A stretch of DNA of 64,000 bases from Panagrolaimus kolymaensis (taxonomy: Eukaryota > Nematoda > Chromadorea > Rhabditida > Panagrolaimidae). The notes beneath the pieces were generated by a model. It was given only the letters and a program-made list of their open reading frames with translations. It was not told the DNA's origin and did no database searches. The number at the start of each line of letters is the position of its first letter. Position 1 is the first letter of the stretch. The DNA is taken from contig JAJQJQ010000045.1 in the NCBI GenBank assembly GCA_028622995.1, forward strand, positions 62,001 through 126,000, written 5' to 3'. Shown here one piece after another: positions 31,272 through 44,688 of the stretch. A program made the position numbers and the translations under genes.

Positions 31272-31791
31272 TTTTGATTTCAAAAATTTCTTTAAACAAA
31301 ACTAAATTAATTTTCTTGAAGCTTTTTTATAGTAAAAATATTTTGAGAATGTTTTTGGCAATAACTTATTTTTTTTTAAAAAAAGGGAAGAAAAGTTTTA
31401 AAATTTTTCAGAAACCAAGCATTTTTATTTTATTAATAATTTTAAAGCAAAAATGAAAATAAACAACATTTCTGGATTGTTTTGAAAATTCAGGAAGTTT
31501 TTTTTTTGCAAAAAAAAAAGAAACATTTTATTTTTTGATAAATTATTTTTTCGTTAGCGTCAAAACATTTTTTTATATAATTAAGAATTGTAATAAAAAA
31601 TTTGTGTAAATCTTACTAAAAAAGTTTTTGAGCATTATAATAAAATTCGATTTGTCATGGAAATGTTACGCAAAGGAGAAAACAAAAATGCGATAATTCA
31701 AATTTTTATAGCATTTAAATTAAACTGATTATTTTAAAAAAAGAGTAAAGACACAAAAAATATTTTTAAAGAAAGAACAAAGTAAACATAT
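31272..31791. other. Intergenic, nothing supported
   Basis: AT-rich spacer between two minus-strand genes. It includes the TATA-like ACTATAAAAAAG of the downstream gene. Confidence 0.5.
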
Positions 31792-34700
31792 TCAAAAAAT
31801 GAAGCGTAAAATAAAGTATATAAAAATAATGGCACTTAAAATCATAATGATAAAGCTAGGGTTGCCGTCGTGTAATGGTTCAGGAGTATCTAATAATGAT
31901 TGCAGCAATTTTGGCGGTGGTGTTGGAGTTGTTAATTTTCCGCTTCCATCATTATCGTTGCTATTTGTTGGTGTAAGGCCGTTTCCAAATGGTGTAGAGG
32001 CTCTCAAGCTTAAAATCGTTGATTTTCCATTACCATTATTTCCATTGCCTCCTGTAAAATTTCCTCATTTTTTAGTTTATAATCCTTTTTTTATTAACTA
32101 CCTCCACCATTACCGTCTCCATCACCATTGCTATCTCCACTGCCATCCCCACTGCCTAATCCATTATCACCGCCACTTCCGTCTCCATTTCCATCACCAC
32201 TACCATCGTCATTGTCGCCACTTCCATCTCCACTATTACCGTTTCCATTATCTATTCCGTCGCCACTACCATCATCATTGCCACTTCCATTTCCATTATT
32301 ATTTTCATCTTCACCGCTGCCATTCCCTTCATCACCGCTACCGCTTCCATCTCCATTACCCTCACCATTACCGCCATCAGTGGATGATGAAGTTGTGGGT
32401 GTAATTCCCGAATCACCATTATTAATTTTCGTTGTTTGTGTTTCAGAATTTAACAAAGTTGAAGCCGGACTTCTTGAATGACCGCTCTTATTTGAAGTTG
32501 TTGTTGAAAATAAATTATTGTTGTTAGTTGTGGCTGCTCCATCATTAATGCTATTTGTGGTGGTTGACATTTTAGGATTTAATGAACTTGTTGATAGTCC
32601 ATTGCTTCCTCCACCATCTCTTGAAGTAACAGCAAAATCAGTTGATGAAATGCTTTTTGTAATTAAATTTGTTGGAGTTTTTTCATTTTCATTTGTGGAA
32701 CTTTTACTCGGAGAAGAAGAAAAACCGCTACTCGTTTTTCCATCGGTAGTTAAAAGCGATGCTCCATTATTTGTGCTGCTTATAATTGAACTTCCACTAT
32801 TTTGTGTTGTTGACTGCTGCTCCGTTGTTTTCCCACTTGCATCACTCGGCAAAGAAGATGAAGTGGCGCCGTTATTAGCCAAAGTTGAAGCCACACTCGA
32901 AGAAAATTTTTTGGTTGTTTGTGCATTTGTTTTTGATGAAGCTCCATTTTGGGTAGTAGAAGAAGCTGAAGAATCTTGTGTTGTTGAAATATCCAAAGAA
33001 CTCGTAATTGGAGAATTACTCTTAACTGAAGTTGCCGGATCTAAGGAAGATTTGCTTGTTTGTGTTGCGGCCGAAGAAGGCATAATGGTTGTTGGATTTT
33101 TGGAAGTTGCTTTTGACATAGTTTTATCATCGAAAGTTGTTGTTGCTAAATTGGAAGTACTTGCTTTTTGAGTGGCATCGGTCGTGATTTCTTGGACAGT
33201 TGTCTGTTCTGTATTAGCTGCTTCTAAAGTTGTAGGAGATTTAGAAGTAGCTGCCGCTTTATTTGTTGTCGAAAAAAGTAATATTGTTGTGCTTTCTGGC
33301 ATCGTAATTAAAGCAGTCGTAAAAGCTGATTTAGCCGTGGTTGTTGCCGCTGCTGCTTTTGGAGTACTCGTTTCAATAACAACTGTTGATGTTTGCAAAA
33401 GATTTGTCGAAGCTATTTTTGTAGAGGTAACTTCAGTAACTGGTAAATTTGTTGTTGGATTTAAAATTATTGTTAAAGCTTCAGTGGCCGTTGCAAGCAT
33501 GGTGGTAGTTGGAGCTGCCGCCGGACTTGTTGCAAGTTGAGTTGTTGTGAATTTTTCAATAGTTGTAAGAGCTTCATTTGCGGTAGTCGAAGCATCTGTC
33601 GTAACAACTTTAGTACTTGGTTGAGTGGTTTGCGAATCGGTTGTCACTATTAATTTATCCGTTGTTGTGACGGCTAATTCAGTAATTGAAGTTGGTGCTT
33701 TAGTCGATAGAAGAAGAGTTGTTGTTTCGACTGCTGCTGTTGTGGTAGAATCTTTGGTCGAAGTCGTTAATTCTCTAGATGTTGTTGGAATTTTTGTGGA
33801 AGTGGCCGCCTCAGGAGTCGATGTCGGTAAAATTTCTGTGGAAGTCGTTGGGGCATCTATCATGGTTGATGTTGTTAACATTTTAGTCGAGGTTGTTGTC
33901 GGTTCTTCGGTGGATGATGTTGAAATTAGCAATGTCGTTGTAGGAATTATGGAAGTTGATGTCATCTCAACGGTGGTTGTTGGTGCCTCCGTTGAAGTCA
34001 ATGTCGTCGTAGTCATTGTGGACGTAGATGAAGTTGAAGTTGTACTAGTGGATGTTGTAGATGAAGTTGTTGTAAAAACACAACTTCCTTGCGAAACATC
34101 AGCCGTGGGAGAAGTTAATGATGTAATTGTAATATCTGAGGCAGCTCTAAAAAAATATTTAGAGCAATATAGCAATTTTACATTAAAGTTTAAACCCCAA
34201 AAAGTGTACCTTTTGTATCTCAAAACAAATACTTCATCATCGGTTTCCCGCTTTTTTCGTTTGGAAAAAGATCTTAAATTTTCCATAGCCGCTGAATCAT
34301 TGCTCGCATTTATAGGAATGGTAGAATTTCCATATGGCAACGATGATAAATAACGATATGCAGTCATCTAAAGATGAAGCATTTATTATAATTTTTAATA
34401 AGGACTTTAAAAATTTACCAAATCTTTTAATTCTTGAATATAATTTCCAACAGATTTTTTTATTGGATTTAAATTGCAAATGGTCACTGCCGGAAATGGA
34501 GTATTGTAAGCATTATCGAATTGCACTATTGTGTCTTTGTTGTACTGAAATATTGTTATTTTAAAATTAGAAACAAAAAAAGTTACAATTTCCATTAAAA
34601 AATAATTTTTTATTTAAAAAAAACTCCAGATATTTTCGTTATGCAAACCCAAATTTTTTAGCTTCATTCTTGGGTGTATTTTTATTCAAAATAAAAAACT

Positions 34701-34886
34701 CACTTGAAAATAAGTTTTTATTATCGTTACTGATTGCCAAATAGCTGCTCCTAAAGTAGCAGCAAAAACACCAATCCAAAACCATTTCCAAAAATTATTT
34801 TTAGCTCGAGGTAAATTTCTTAATTGACGTAAGCTCGTTGATTCCAGCCAATCATTTATGGTTTGTTTAAATTTTTGTTTTGGCAT
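31792..34886 (-). CDS. DEG/ENaC N-terminus fused to a mucin-like stalk with hydrophobic C-terminus (923 aa)
   Basis: Five exons: 34704-34886, 34419-34544, 34210-34367, 32102-34146, 31792-32051, in consistent phase. Exon 1 encodes a cytosolic N-terminus with DWLEST and TM1 (FWKWFWIGVFAATLGAAIWQ). Exon 2 carries FPAVTICNLNP, the hallmark just after TM1 in degenerin/epithelial sodium channels. After that the protein leaves the family. A basic site (KRKKRE) is followed by roughly 570 residues of Ser/Thr-rich mucin-like sequence, then a Gly/Asp/Asn-rich acidic stretch of about 100 residues. The C-terminus is hydrophobic (PSFIIMILSAIIFIYFILRF), either a second membrane span or a GPI signal. The channel's Cys-rich domain and TM2 G-x-S filter are absent, so ion conduction is unlikely. 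Confidence 0.78.
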
Positions 34887-37100
34887 TCTTCAAATCCAAA
34901 ATTTATAAAAAGTTCGATAACAAAATAATTCTTTGTCGCTTTTCCAGAAACAAAAAAACTAAAGAAAATTCGAATGAATGAAAAATAAAATAGAAGGATT
35001 TACACTTTGATGCTTCTTTTTGTTCTCTTAAAAAAGAATTTGTTAATGCATATTTTTGTTGCTAATAGAAACATAATGATTTCCATATTTTAAAAAAAAA
35101 TTTTTTTCTATTTTTTGATTTCTGTTCCGTGAAAAAAAAGTGGATGGAGAATATAAAAAAAAACATAGCAACAAAGCATAAAAGAAAAGTTTTTCGGGAA
35201 GAATTAATGCGTTTGAATTTTTAAGACTTATTAGAAAACAACTGCTAAAACCAAAAACTACAGTAGATTTTTATTAGTGTCGCATAATTACAAAAATTAA
35301 AAACAACTAAAGTTTAGTTATGAATTATTTAATTTTTATGAAAATGCCCTAAAATTAATAAATGTTATTTTATTGTTTTAGGTTACAATAGCAAAAAGTC
35401 TTTGCACCTGTTAATAATTATTTCTCAAGACTCTGTGATTATAGAAAGTTTGTAAACAAAAATAACGCCTTTTAAAAATTCCGAGAAAATGAAATTAAAA
35501 AAGTAAACTTTAAATTAATGGCTTTCAAAGTAACAAAAAGTAAAATACTACCGTCGCTGCAATTAATTTTGTATGCTCTTATTTGCACTATTTAAAACCT
35601 ACACACATTATTTTTAGTGTCTGCAAAAATGTAATCAATGCTTAGTTCAGAGGATATTTTTTTCGAGTTTTTTATTGATGAAAAAATCCCGTTACCTCCC
35701 ACATTTTTTTGTTGTAAAATTAAAGTAAGTTTTTTGAGAAAACTTAATGTATGCTAATAATTTTTAAAACACAGTAATAAAGACAACTTTTTTTCGTGAT
35801 TTAAAAACTGTTTATTTTGGAGGCGTTTATTAAATAAAATTATAAAAATTCCTAATGGATTAAAGTTCTGATACAGCAAAAAAAAAGCTTATTTTTTAAT
35901 ATACTTTAAATATCTTTTTTGTGGTTTATTAAACAATAAAGAATCTGTATATTTATATATTTAAAAGTGCTGCAAAAGTTGTTGTAGTTATTAGTGAATC
36001 TTTTTTTTAATTGTTGTCTTTAGGTAATATTTATATTTTATTTATATCTAAGATCATCCGTCCTAATTTCTTTTCAACCGTTTATTTCTTTTTTCTCTTT
36101 ATTTTTGTCATCAAAAAAAGATACGAAATAAAAAAATTTGAAATGAAGATAATTTTCCTGATGTAATTAATTTTGTAGGATTAAACATCAACAATTTATT
36201 TTTTTATTTCGAATCTTTTTTTTAAGCAAAGAATAAATTTTCTTCGCGATAAAAAAAATTAATACGGAAAAGACAATTTTTTTAATTGTTTCCATTTTCG
36301 TAGTTTTTTTCTATCTCATTTAAAAGCTGACGACGATGGTAAAGTAAGTACAAAAAAATTGGCGGCTATAACCATAGATAAATATTTTTTGTTGTTGTCT
36401 TTTTACAAAAAAATATTCAAAATCCGTTGCTAAAGCTTTTTACCTCGTCTTATTCGTGTAGTGGATAAATGATAATAAAAACGGAAACAGAAGTAACTCC
36501 TTTCTAAACGCAAAAAAAAGTAAAGTAAAAAAATAAATGAAAACCTAGCGACAGGAAAACACCGATTATCTTTCCTCTGCCACTGTTTTACTTTCGACAT
36601 TTTTATTTTTTTTATTGTTCTTAGCAAATAATATCATAATTTTTTCTGAATTTATTTCTTGGCTTTTCTTCTGTGCATTTTTTTATAAATTTTAAACATC
36701 AGCAAAAATTTTAAAAAGTTTAAGTTTATATTCTTTTTATTTTAAAAAAATCTTTCAGAACTTCAGTGTTTTTGGAAAATTTACCGCCTAAAAAATGGAT
36801 TTGGTTCCAATAAATGATGTGTTTATGGGGAAATATCAACTTGTAAGTTTGTGTTTTTTCTTCTTTTTAAAACGTGCAAATGTTTATTTACAAAAATTAC
36901 AAAAACAAAAAATGTTTGTTTGCCAAAAAATGTTCCAGGAAATTTTCGTACTTTCCCATAAAAAAGATACATTTTTGTTTTTCATTATTATGAGTTTTTT
37001 CAGTTACCATAACCCTAAAAAACTAATTCTTTGTTTAACAGTTTCTGTGTGGTTTCTTTAAAAATAATACTTAAAATGTGAATCCAAAATTAAAGTCACT
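34887..37100. other. Gene-poor region with one orphan exon-like segment
   Basis: A/T-rich. The only coding-like piece is a 16-codon segment at 36795-36842, listed separately. Confidence 0.45.
36795..36842 (+). other. Exon-like segment resembling a fatty-acid-binding protein N-terminus
   Basis: ATG with MDLVPINDVFMGKYQL followed by GTAAGT, and a TTTCAG acceptor 33 bp upstream. The F-x-G-K-Y-x-L pattern is what begins intracellular lipid-binding proteins. No continuing exons with the rest of that fold were found in the next 6 kb, so this is an orphan or a chance match. Confidence 0.2.
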
Positions 37101-37316
37101 ACTTCTTCGGTATAAGCACAACCGGGTTCTGGATCTTTAAGAATCTTTTTAGGATCTGGATCTTTAAGATATTCTAAAAGATACAGAACCCAAAAGGATT
37201 CTTAGAGATCCAGAACCTATAAAGGATCCTTAAGAACCTTTATTGGTTCTTAAAGATCCAGATCCTAAAAAGATTCTTAAAGATCCAGAACCCGGGAGTG
37301 CTTATACCGAAGAAGT
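37101..37316. mobile_element. 216 bp foldback element with 69 bp arms
   Basis: The left arm (37101-37169) and right arm (37248-37316) are inverted repeats of 69 bp with only two mismatches, starting ACTTCTTCGGTATAAGCAC. The arms themselves contain repeated GGATCTTTAAGA/GGATCTGGATC units, and the loop carries more of the same. No obvious target duplication and no coding capacity. An open frame across the right arm is an artefact of the repeats. Confidence 0.8.
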
Positions 37317-40300
37317 GCCACCATTTTTTTTGTTGCTATTTGCAATAAACACATTTTTATATTACCTAGTATTTATTTTGCCAACGCAAATTCAAGTTTT
37401 GAATAATAATAATTTAGAGAAACAAATAACCACCAGTCAAAACAAAATATAGAGTTTTATTATAATTCGTAATTGAATGTTTCAAAATGGCAACAACAAA
37501 TTTTTTTGACTTATGAACAAACAAAAGAAATAAATAAAATAAAACTTAATTTTTTTTTGAAATTAAAAAAAATAAAGATGGAAAGTTCTAAAATTAAAAT
37601 ACTTTCATAGTGCAGGACTTCCCTACGCGAGAAATTATTATTTTTGTAATAAATTTTCGATATCATAAAATACCGTGGAGTTTTTTCTGCCTTAAAAAAG
37701 AATTACTTTACTAAAGCGAAAAAAAATTCGACTTGTGTTTCAAAGAAAATTTTTTTTATCTGTTTTTCATTTAATGATAGAGAGCTTGATAAGAAAATAT
37801 CCACGCACTCGAGCAAGCTTTAGAAACAACAAACAACAAACAAGCAAGACAAGGTTTTTAAAATTAAATTAGCTCGTTTTTTTACACTTTCCTTTGACGT
37901 TTATTTTTGTCCTTTTTCGGGTTTGACGCCTTTAAAAAAAGCGTGTGTTAAAAATAAAAAATAAAATAATTAAATTTGTTTTTTTGAACGGATTCAATTT
38001 TTAGCGGCCGTCGTTGTTTTTTTGTTGTTATTTATCGCTTTTTTCCCTGCTTTTTCCATTGTTGTTGTATTTTTGTGCCGCACAAGGTTTCACAAAAAAA
38101 AGAAAGTTAAGGGAATACAAACTTTTGCGCAATGACGCGCATCCTTATTTTTATTTTCGCAAAATAAAAAATTGGAAAACACCTATTTTTAAAAATAGTA
38201 ACAATTTTTTATGGAAATCCTTTGTTGTTTTTTTTAAACATCTCTGCTTCGAGTTAGTTTATATTTTTATGGTTGAGTAAGTGAGGGTGTTATGATTGTG
38301 TTGTTTTTTTTTTTTTGCAACAACTACATATGTTTCCAGGAAAGTCAAAAGAAACTTTTTTCTTTAATAAAAAAAACAACTTGCTAAAAAAATTGAGGTC
38401 GGTATTGTCGTGGTGCCGCCCTGAACCTTTTTCCTGTTCCAGGTCATAAAGTCTTCTATTTATTTATTTTTGAGTTATGGAAGTACTTTTTTTTGTTTTA
38501 CGACGAGACTGTTCCCACAGGGCAGCACAGCTTACCTTGCTCTTACTTCGTCATATCCCGTCTTTATATTATTCATTCCTACGACTAAGTTTAAAAAACT
38601 CCTAAAGAGTAATGGGGAAGTAAAAAAATGATAGCAAAAGCCAAAAAAAAACATATATAAAAGCTGCTCACTTTTGTTATGTATTTTTTGTCCTTGTCCT
38701 TTTATAGTCGTTGTTTAGTGACCTCTATGTTATCCTTTTCAAATCGCCTTCCCTACTTGTTTTTTTCATTTTTCAAACTTTAATCCTTAAATGTCAATAC
38801 GCCACCATACACATGGAGAAAAAAGGGAAATAAATTAACCATGAAATAAATTTATATAATGTTATAGAAAAAAGTTAAACATGTTTTTTGAGTGCCAAAA
38901 TATAGCAATGTTTTTTACATTGAAAAAAATATTGTTTTATGTCACTTTTTTGCTTCTCTTAATTTTGAGTAATGTTTTGAGTAATAAGTCTAGTCTAAAA
39001 TAAAAGAGGAATAAGCTAAAAAGTGAGATCTAAAAATATTATGACGCCCTAAAAATGAAGTATTAATTAATTTATTAATAATTTTTTTGGCTGCTTTTTA
39101 AAAATTCTGCTCCCTAAAAATAATCATTGTTTTCTTTTTTGGTTTTTTTGCACCCATTTGTTTTTTTGTTGTTTGTTTTTTACTTACAAAATTCTTGATT
39201 TTATTTTGACATGGTTCGATTCGGTTCATTGTGCGTCAAATTTCCTTTTGTGTTCCACTAAATCTTTGGGACGTATTTTATATGGGTTTATATCTTTGAA
39301 AAAAAACATTTTATGTAGCCAACCTCTTTTTTCTCACGTCATAACTAAACCAACCGTTGGTTGCTTTAAGGAGAAACAAATCCTATGTTTTTTGGTCTCT
39401 CCAACCTTACATACACTTACTTCCTTTTCCACTTCTTTAGAGTATGAAACTTTTTTTAATAAGATTTTTTTTTGTTGCTTGGGTCTCAAAGTCTACAAAG
39501 TTCTAGTGTTTCTTTTTATGAAGTCGATCATAATCTAAATTTATTTGTCGCATGTTTACTGAAAATTAATAATTGTTCCAATTCTTATAAATTATATTAC
39601 TCATTTTAAAATGTGACAAAGCTTTGATTGAATTTTCTCATAATTTTAAAAACTGACTGACTAAAGAAGTACTTTAAAAATTAATATTTTTCTCACGTTA
39701 AGCATAGAGAAATTATGTTTGGCGAACCTTGATTTGTAAGTTAATAAATTTAATTTTATAAAATAAAGTTTAAAGGTTTAAAAAAAAACGTCGTAGCTCT
39801 TCAAGCAGTTAATTAAATTTGCATATATCATAGGTTTAGGTAATGACATTTTTTATGTATGCTGTCCTAAAGCTGGCCATTTGGTTGCTGTAGTTAAATT
39901 TTTTTTGAATTTTTGAATGTGTTAGACGCAAGCAATTCACTGAACTATGGTTTATTTGCGGCAACAAATTTTTAAAGAAATTTTGTGGAAATAAAAAAAA
40001 CTAGCGCACCAGTCTTTTTTTTAAATGATTATTCTTACGTTTGTTAAAGTCACACGTGACAAACTTTCAAGTTCAACGTGTCTTCAGCCCTCACCTACCA
40101 CACTTAAGAATAATTTTCAAAAGTACCCATTTTTTTTGAAACCACTTCCTTCAAATCTCTCATCCCTCACGGGACAGAGAAAGATTTACTCATCATTCCA
40201 AAACCTTAAAAATAATAGTTCTCCTCTGCGTTTCAGTTTCCTCCTCAAAAAAAAATATTCTTTGTTTCTGGCTTTTCATGAGCCATTTTTTTCCATGAGT

Positions 40301-42870
40301 GACAAATTATTAGAGAAACATGGAAACATAAGTTTTCCCCACAAAAAAAAATGAATAGAACATTAACAATGTGAGAGAAAATAAAGTGACTGACGCATAT
40401 CGCATGTTTTTCATTTTTTTTGGAAATATTTTAGACACGTTTTTTCTTTACTCAAAAAAAAAATAAAAATTTAATAAAAATTGAAACTAATTGAACTATG
40501 GCTAAAACATGGCATATTTTTTTTATTTTTCCCATTTTTTTGGTTAAAAACAAATTAGCTTTCTTTCATATTTTTTTTTCTTTTTATTCGTTTTGTCTTT
40601 ATTGAATCCTCCCACAAATTCAATTTAATGTTTTTTGTTTTTTATATTTAAGTATTTTTTCTTATTTTTCGAAGTTAAATTACGGGTTTCTTGTTTCTTT
40701 CTTTCATTTTTTTTAAACGTTTGAAACTTGGATTAAGAAATCAGCGTACAAAGTTTAATTTTTTCTCTGACCTCAAAATTTGATTAATGGAAAGCATTTT
40801 TTATGGTTCAATATTTTTGAGTGACGATGATGTATTTTCTTTTACAGTAACCTGCGATTAATTATTTTCTATTTTTAGTTTAAATCTTTTTTACTGGCGT
40901 CAATTTTAATAATTTTATTGAGGGTGGTGTATTTTGTTTTTTTAAAGTTTTGCATTTTTGTTTCGAAAAAAATTTAATTATAAAAAAAAATATTTGTAAA
41001 AACAAACCAATTATAAATATAAGCAGCAGAATGTGCAATAAAAAATATATGCTATCATAATTTTCTGGTGAGCAATGAAAATATATATTTTCCACATTCA
41101 TAAAATTTTCTGATACTGTAGGTTTGGGAAAAATAACCTATTTTGTTCCAAAAATAATTTTTTTCCCTTGTAGAAATTATTTTGAATAAAAATATACGAA
41201 ACTGAAAAAAAATTCTTTATAATTTTTTACTTCTAAAAAGATATCGAAACAAAAAATTTTTTTACTCCTATTTTGTTAGAATACCGTATTTAAATTTTTT
41301 TTGTGACATTTAAATGAGATGTCTGATGTTCAATCGTTATACTTTTTATTAAGGAAATATTTTTTAATTACCCTTCCGATTGCCAGAGAAATTAATTTTA
41401 ATTACTGGTAAATACGTGACAGGGTTAAAAATTTTGCCAAAACAATTTATGTATCATTTGGCTACAGTCACCACCACCACCATCTACCTTATCCATTAAT
41501 CTTATAATGATAGCGAAATCTGTTAAATTTTTTAATTACTTTATAAAAGATTATAAAATATTTATTTTCTGGTTGTTATTTAGCTCAAAGAGAAAAACTT
41601 CTTTTAAATTTTAAAAGCCTTTTTTGAACTGAAAATTGAAGGACCATGTTTTTGCTTGCCGGCAAATGACGTCCTAAAATAAATATATTTCCTAAAATGC
41701 CCATAAAACATTTCACTCTGGAATATTATATTTTTGATACACATTTTCTTATTTGATATCGCTTGCTTTTTAAAAAGTTGCTAAATTTTGGTTTTTTTTT
41801 CAAGGCTTCCTTTATTCGGGCTTTTTTTTGCTTATTTAGATTTTTGACTTATTAAATTTATAACCACTTGATTCTTTTATTTTTTTCTACAATTTTTTTA
41901 CGTTGTGTAAACTTTCAAAATCTTAAGCTTTGGGCATACGAAAACCTATCTTTGAATTTTTGTTTCTTTGAGCCGGAAAATCTTTGAATGTTATTTTTTG
42001 TTAAAATACATATTTAATGAGTTTGTTTTTCATTTATTTCATTTAGGTCTAAAACTTTAGAAAAATACTCCTCATTATTCCTTTTTTGTTATTTTTATTG
42101 CACAAAAAATAGCAACAAAATTAAATTAAATTTACTTTGTTGAAAGTTGTTCGCTATCACACTTTTCTTATTTTTTTCATTTTTTGCTATGGAGCAAGCG
42201 TATTCGAACTTTGGCGCCTCAACGATGCTTTTACTTTTTTTGTTTCAATTCTAAAATTTATTAAATTTTCTTAACAATATTTGATTAATTTTTTGGTCTC
42301 TCTTGCAACTTCTCTTTTTTTCTGGGAGGTTTGACCGTTCCATATAAAAGTAAAATTTGTATTGGAAATATTTGTATAGCTTCTTTTTTTGTTTATTTAT
42401 TTATCTTTCTTTTGAATGTTTATGATTATGTAAATTTTCTTTGAAGGGTGTCACTTTTGTTTTTTAGTCTCTTGCCTTCCCTAAAAAGACTAAAAATAAA
42501 GGAAAAAATAGAAAAATAAGGAAGTCTTTTGCAATAAAATAAATAAATGAAAAACTTTATTGTTTTGAAACATATTTTTTTGGCCAAAAACAAACCACTA
42601 TATTTTTTATGGTTGAGACCAATATCCATTGTGGCATCTTAGAAAGTGACATTAAAAAAGATAATTTTTTGCTCCTTAAAAATAGTTGATTAAAAACAAA
42701 CATCTTTTTTCTTTGCCCCCTCGCAACAAAAAGGTCAAAAACGACGACTTTATATTTCTTAGAAACCTTAGAGTTTAACATTTAATTTTTGTTTGAACCT
42801 TTAAAATGTATTATCCGTTTTTTTCTGGAAAAATTCAAAAAAAATTCACTTAAATATTTTATTTTTCCAG
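37317..42870. other. 5.5 kb gene-free AT-rich region
   Basis: Dominated by A/T homopolymers. Open frames such as 39158-39538 and 40025-40354 have low-complexity composition and no splice-bounded structure. I see no RNA gene or transposon termini. It is probably the regulatory upstream region of the receptor gene that follows, or plain spacer. Confidence 0.45.
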
Positions 42871-42954
42871 GTCAAAAAACTTCGACATCATCATTTTTTA
42901 AACGATTCTTTTAATTTTCCTTCTAATTTCAACGAAACATTTTGGAATAATAAT

Positions 42955-44688
42955 ATGGATATGAGTTCGGAAGCTTTAGCAGAATTTCATAGCCAAATTC
43001 AATCCGCCCCATGGGAAGGTGAACAACCTGAATTGAAGGCTATGGTTTTGCATCAAGCGAGTACCATATTCTTTACACTTTTTGGAAATTTATTAATGAT
43101 TTTTATTATCATACGACATAATTCTATTAAAAAGCGAAGAAAATTAACTCCTGTTCAGGTAAATTATATTTTTTTTGAGAATTTAAAATAAATTTTAGAG
43201 AAAAAAAATTAATTTTGTGATGATTTTGTTTATTTTAGATGCTCATGGTTCACATGTGCACTTCTGATTTGTTGTATGCGTTGATATCAATTTTGCCTAA
43301 TATGTTGATTGCCTTGACAGTTCCATATTTTTATGGACCAAATATTCTTTGTAAATTTGTCAAATTTTTACAAGTAAATCTTTCTTCAACCCAAAAAAAT
43401 ATTTTCATTTTAAAAATATTAATTTTAGGTGATTCCAATGTATTCATCCTCTTTTCTTCTTGTTGCTATTTCAGCTGATCGATTTTACGTGAGTCGTAAA
43501 AAAAATAATTTGAATAAAATTCCCTTAAAAAATATAAAAATATATTTTATTTGTTAACATTTTTTAGGCCATTTGTCGCCCGTTGGATAGCATTCGATCA
43601 AGTCAATATAGTCGACCGAATATGTATGCCGCGATTGCATGGAGCGCGGCCATCCTTCTTTCCACTCCACAACTTTTTATTTCAGAAAAAAATGAAGATG
43701 GCGATTGCTTTGCAAATTATTCTGAACCATGGCAGGTAAGAACTTAACTTTAAAATTCTTAAATTCTAAGATTAAAATTACGGTGTTTTTTTTAAATCAA
43801 TAAAACTAAAAATATTTTTATGAAAGATTTAAAAAAAATGTCTGAAAATCAAATAATTTTATTCAAATTTTTCGATTGTTTTTTTTGCTAGATTTTTCTA
43901 GGGTCTATTGGAATTAAAATTAAAAATTTTTTTTACAGTACCCTGTTTATGTGATTTGTTTCACCGTAATCGTTTGGCTTCTCCCATCGTGTATTGCCGG
44001 AATCCTATATTATTTTGTTTGTAAAGCTGTTTGGAAATCCATGGCTTATGATGCCGCGTGTGTTTCCACGTCGTCCGCCCGCCAAACCACTAATTCCGAT
44101 AATCGAAAATGGAGTCGAATTAGTACAGGCACAAATGAAACTTTACCTAAAAAAGATGATATTGTTCAGAAAAAAATTGCCACAGTTAAATTAACTTTAA
44201 CCATCGTCGCCGCAAATTTTCTTTTATGGGCGCCATTTAATATTATTTCAATCATTGATGCAGTGATGCCACAAATGCTGAGTAAGTTTTTTTCTATTCG
44301 ATTCGAGACACATTTAAAAAAGATATAAAAAAAATTTGTCCTTTCGAGACACATTTTTTTACAAATTTAAATTTTTTTTCCTTATAAACACGTTATTTAA
44401 AGAATCTCTGTTTTTTTGACTCAAGAAAAAATAATTAATTAAAATTTCAATTTTTTAGGTCCCGTGTTCGCAACATACATCATGTTTTTTGGCAATCTCA
44501 ATAGCTGCATGAATCCATGGATATGGTTTTATTTTAATAAAAAGACCCTTCAAACTGTATTTGAAAATTCTTTTTTATGGCTTACCGATCGAAGTGTAGC
44601 CGAGGAAATCAGGAGGAAAGCCCACGGACAATCTTACTCCGGAATCGAAATGGCAACACTAGTTCCATCGATTTCTAATTCATTTTAA
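42955..44688 (+). CDS. Nematocin/vasopressin-type peptide GPCR (rhodopsin class), 379 aa
   Basis: Seven-helix plasma-membrane receptor for an oxytocin/vasopressin-like or related peptide. Exons 42955-43158, 43239-43373, 43429-43488, 43568-43735, 43939-44281 and 44459-44688 join in phase. TM1 has FGNLLMIF. TM2 is MLMVHMCTSDLLYALISILP. ECL1-TM3 is LCKFVKFLQVIPMYSSSFLL, with the conserved Cys. The DRY-type end is ADRFYAICRPLDS. TM6 has NFLLWAPFNII (W-x-P). TM7 is FGNLNSCMNPWIWFYF (NPxxY replaced by NPWIW). The FVKFLQV...MYSS and NLNSCMNPWI blocks point to the vasopressin/nematocin receptor group. The frame stays open upstream to an acceptor at 42870, adding 28 residues with glycosylation sites NDS and NET, so a 5' exon or trans-splice site is possible. 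Confidence 0.87.

Noticed and set aside
31799..34353. Several long plus-strand open frames (His/Leu-, Pro/Ser- and Val-rich)
   Set aside because: They are the complement of the low-complexity Ser/Thr and Gly/Asp codons of the minus-strand mucin-like exon; no starts, splice sites or domains of their own.
37243..37452. Open frame with KDPDPKKILKDPEPG repeat
   Set aside because: Produced by the repeated GGATCT-type units of the foldback element.
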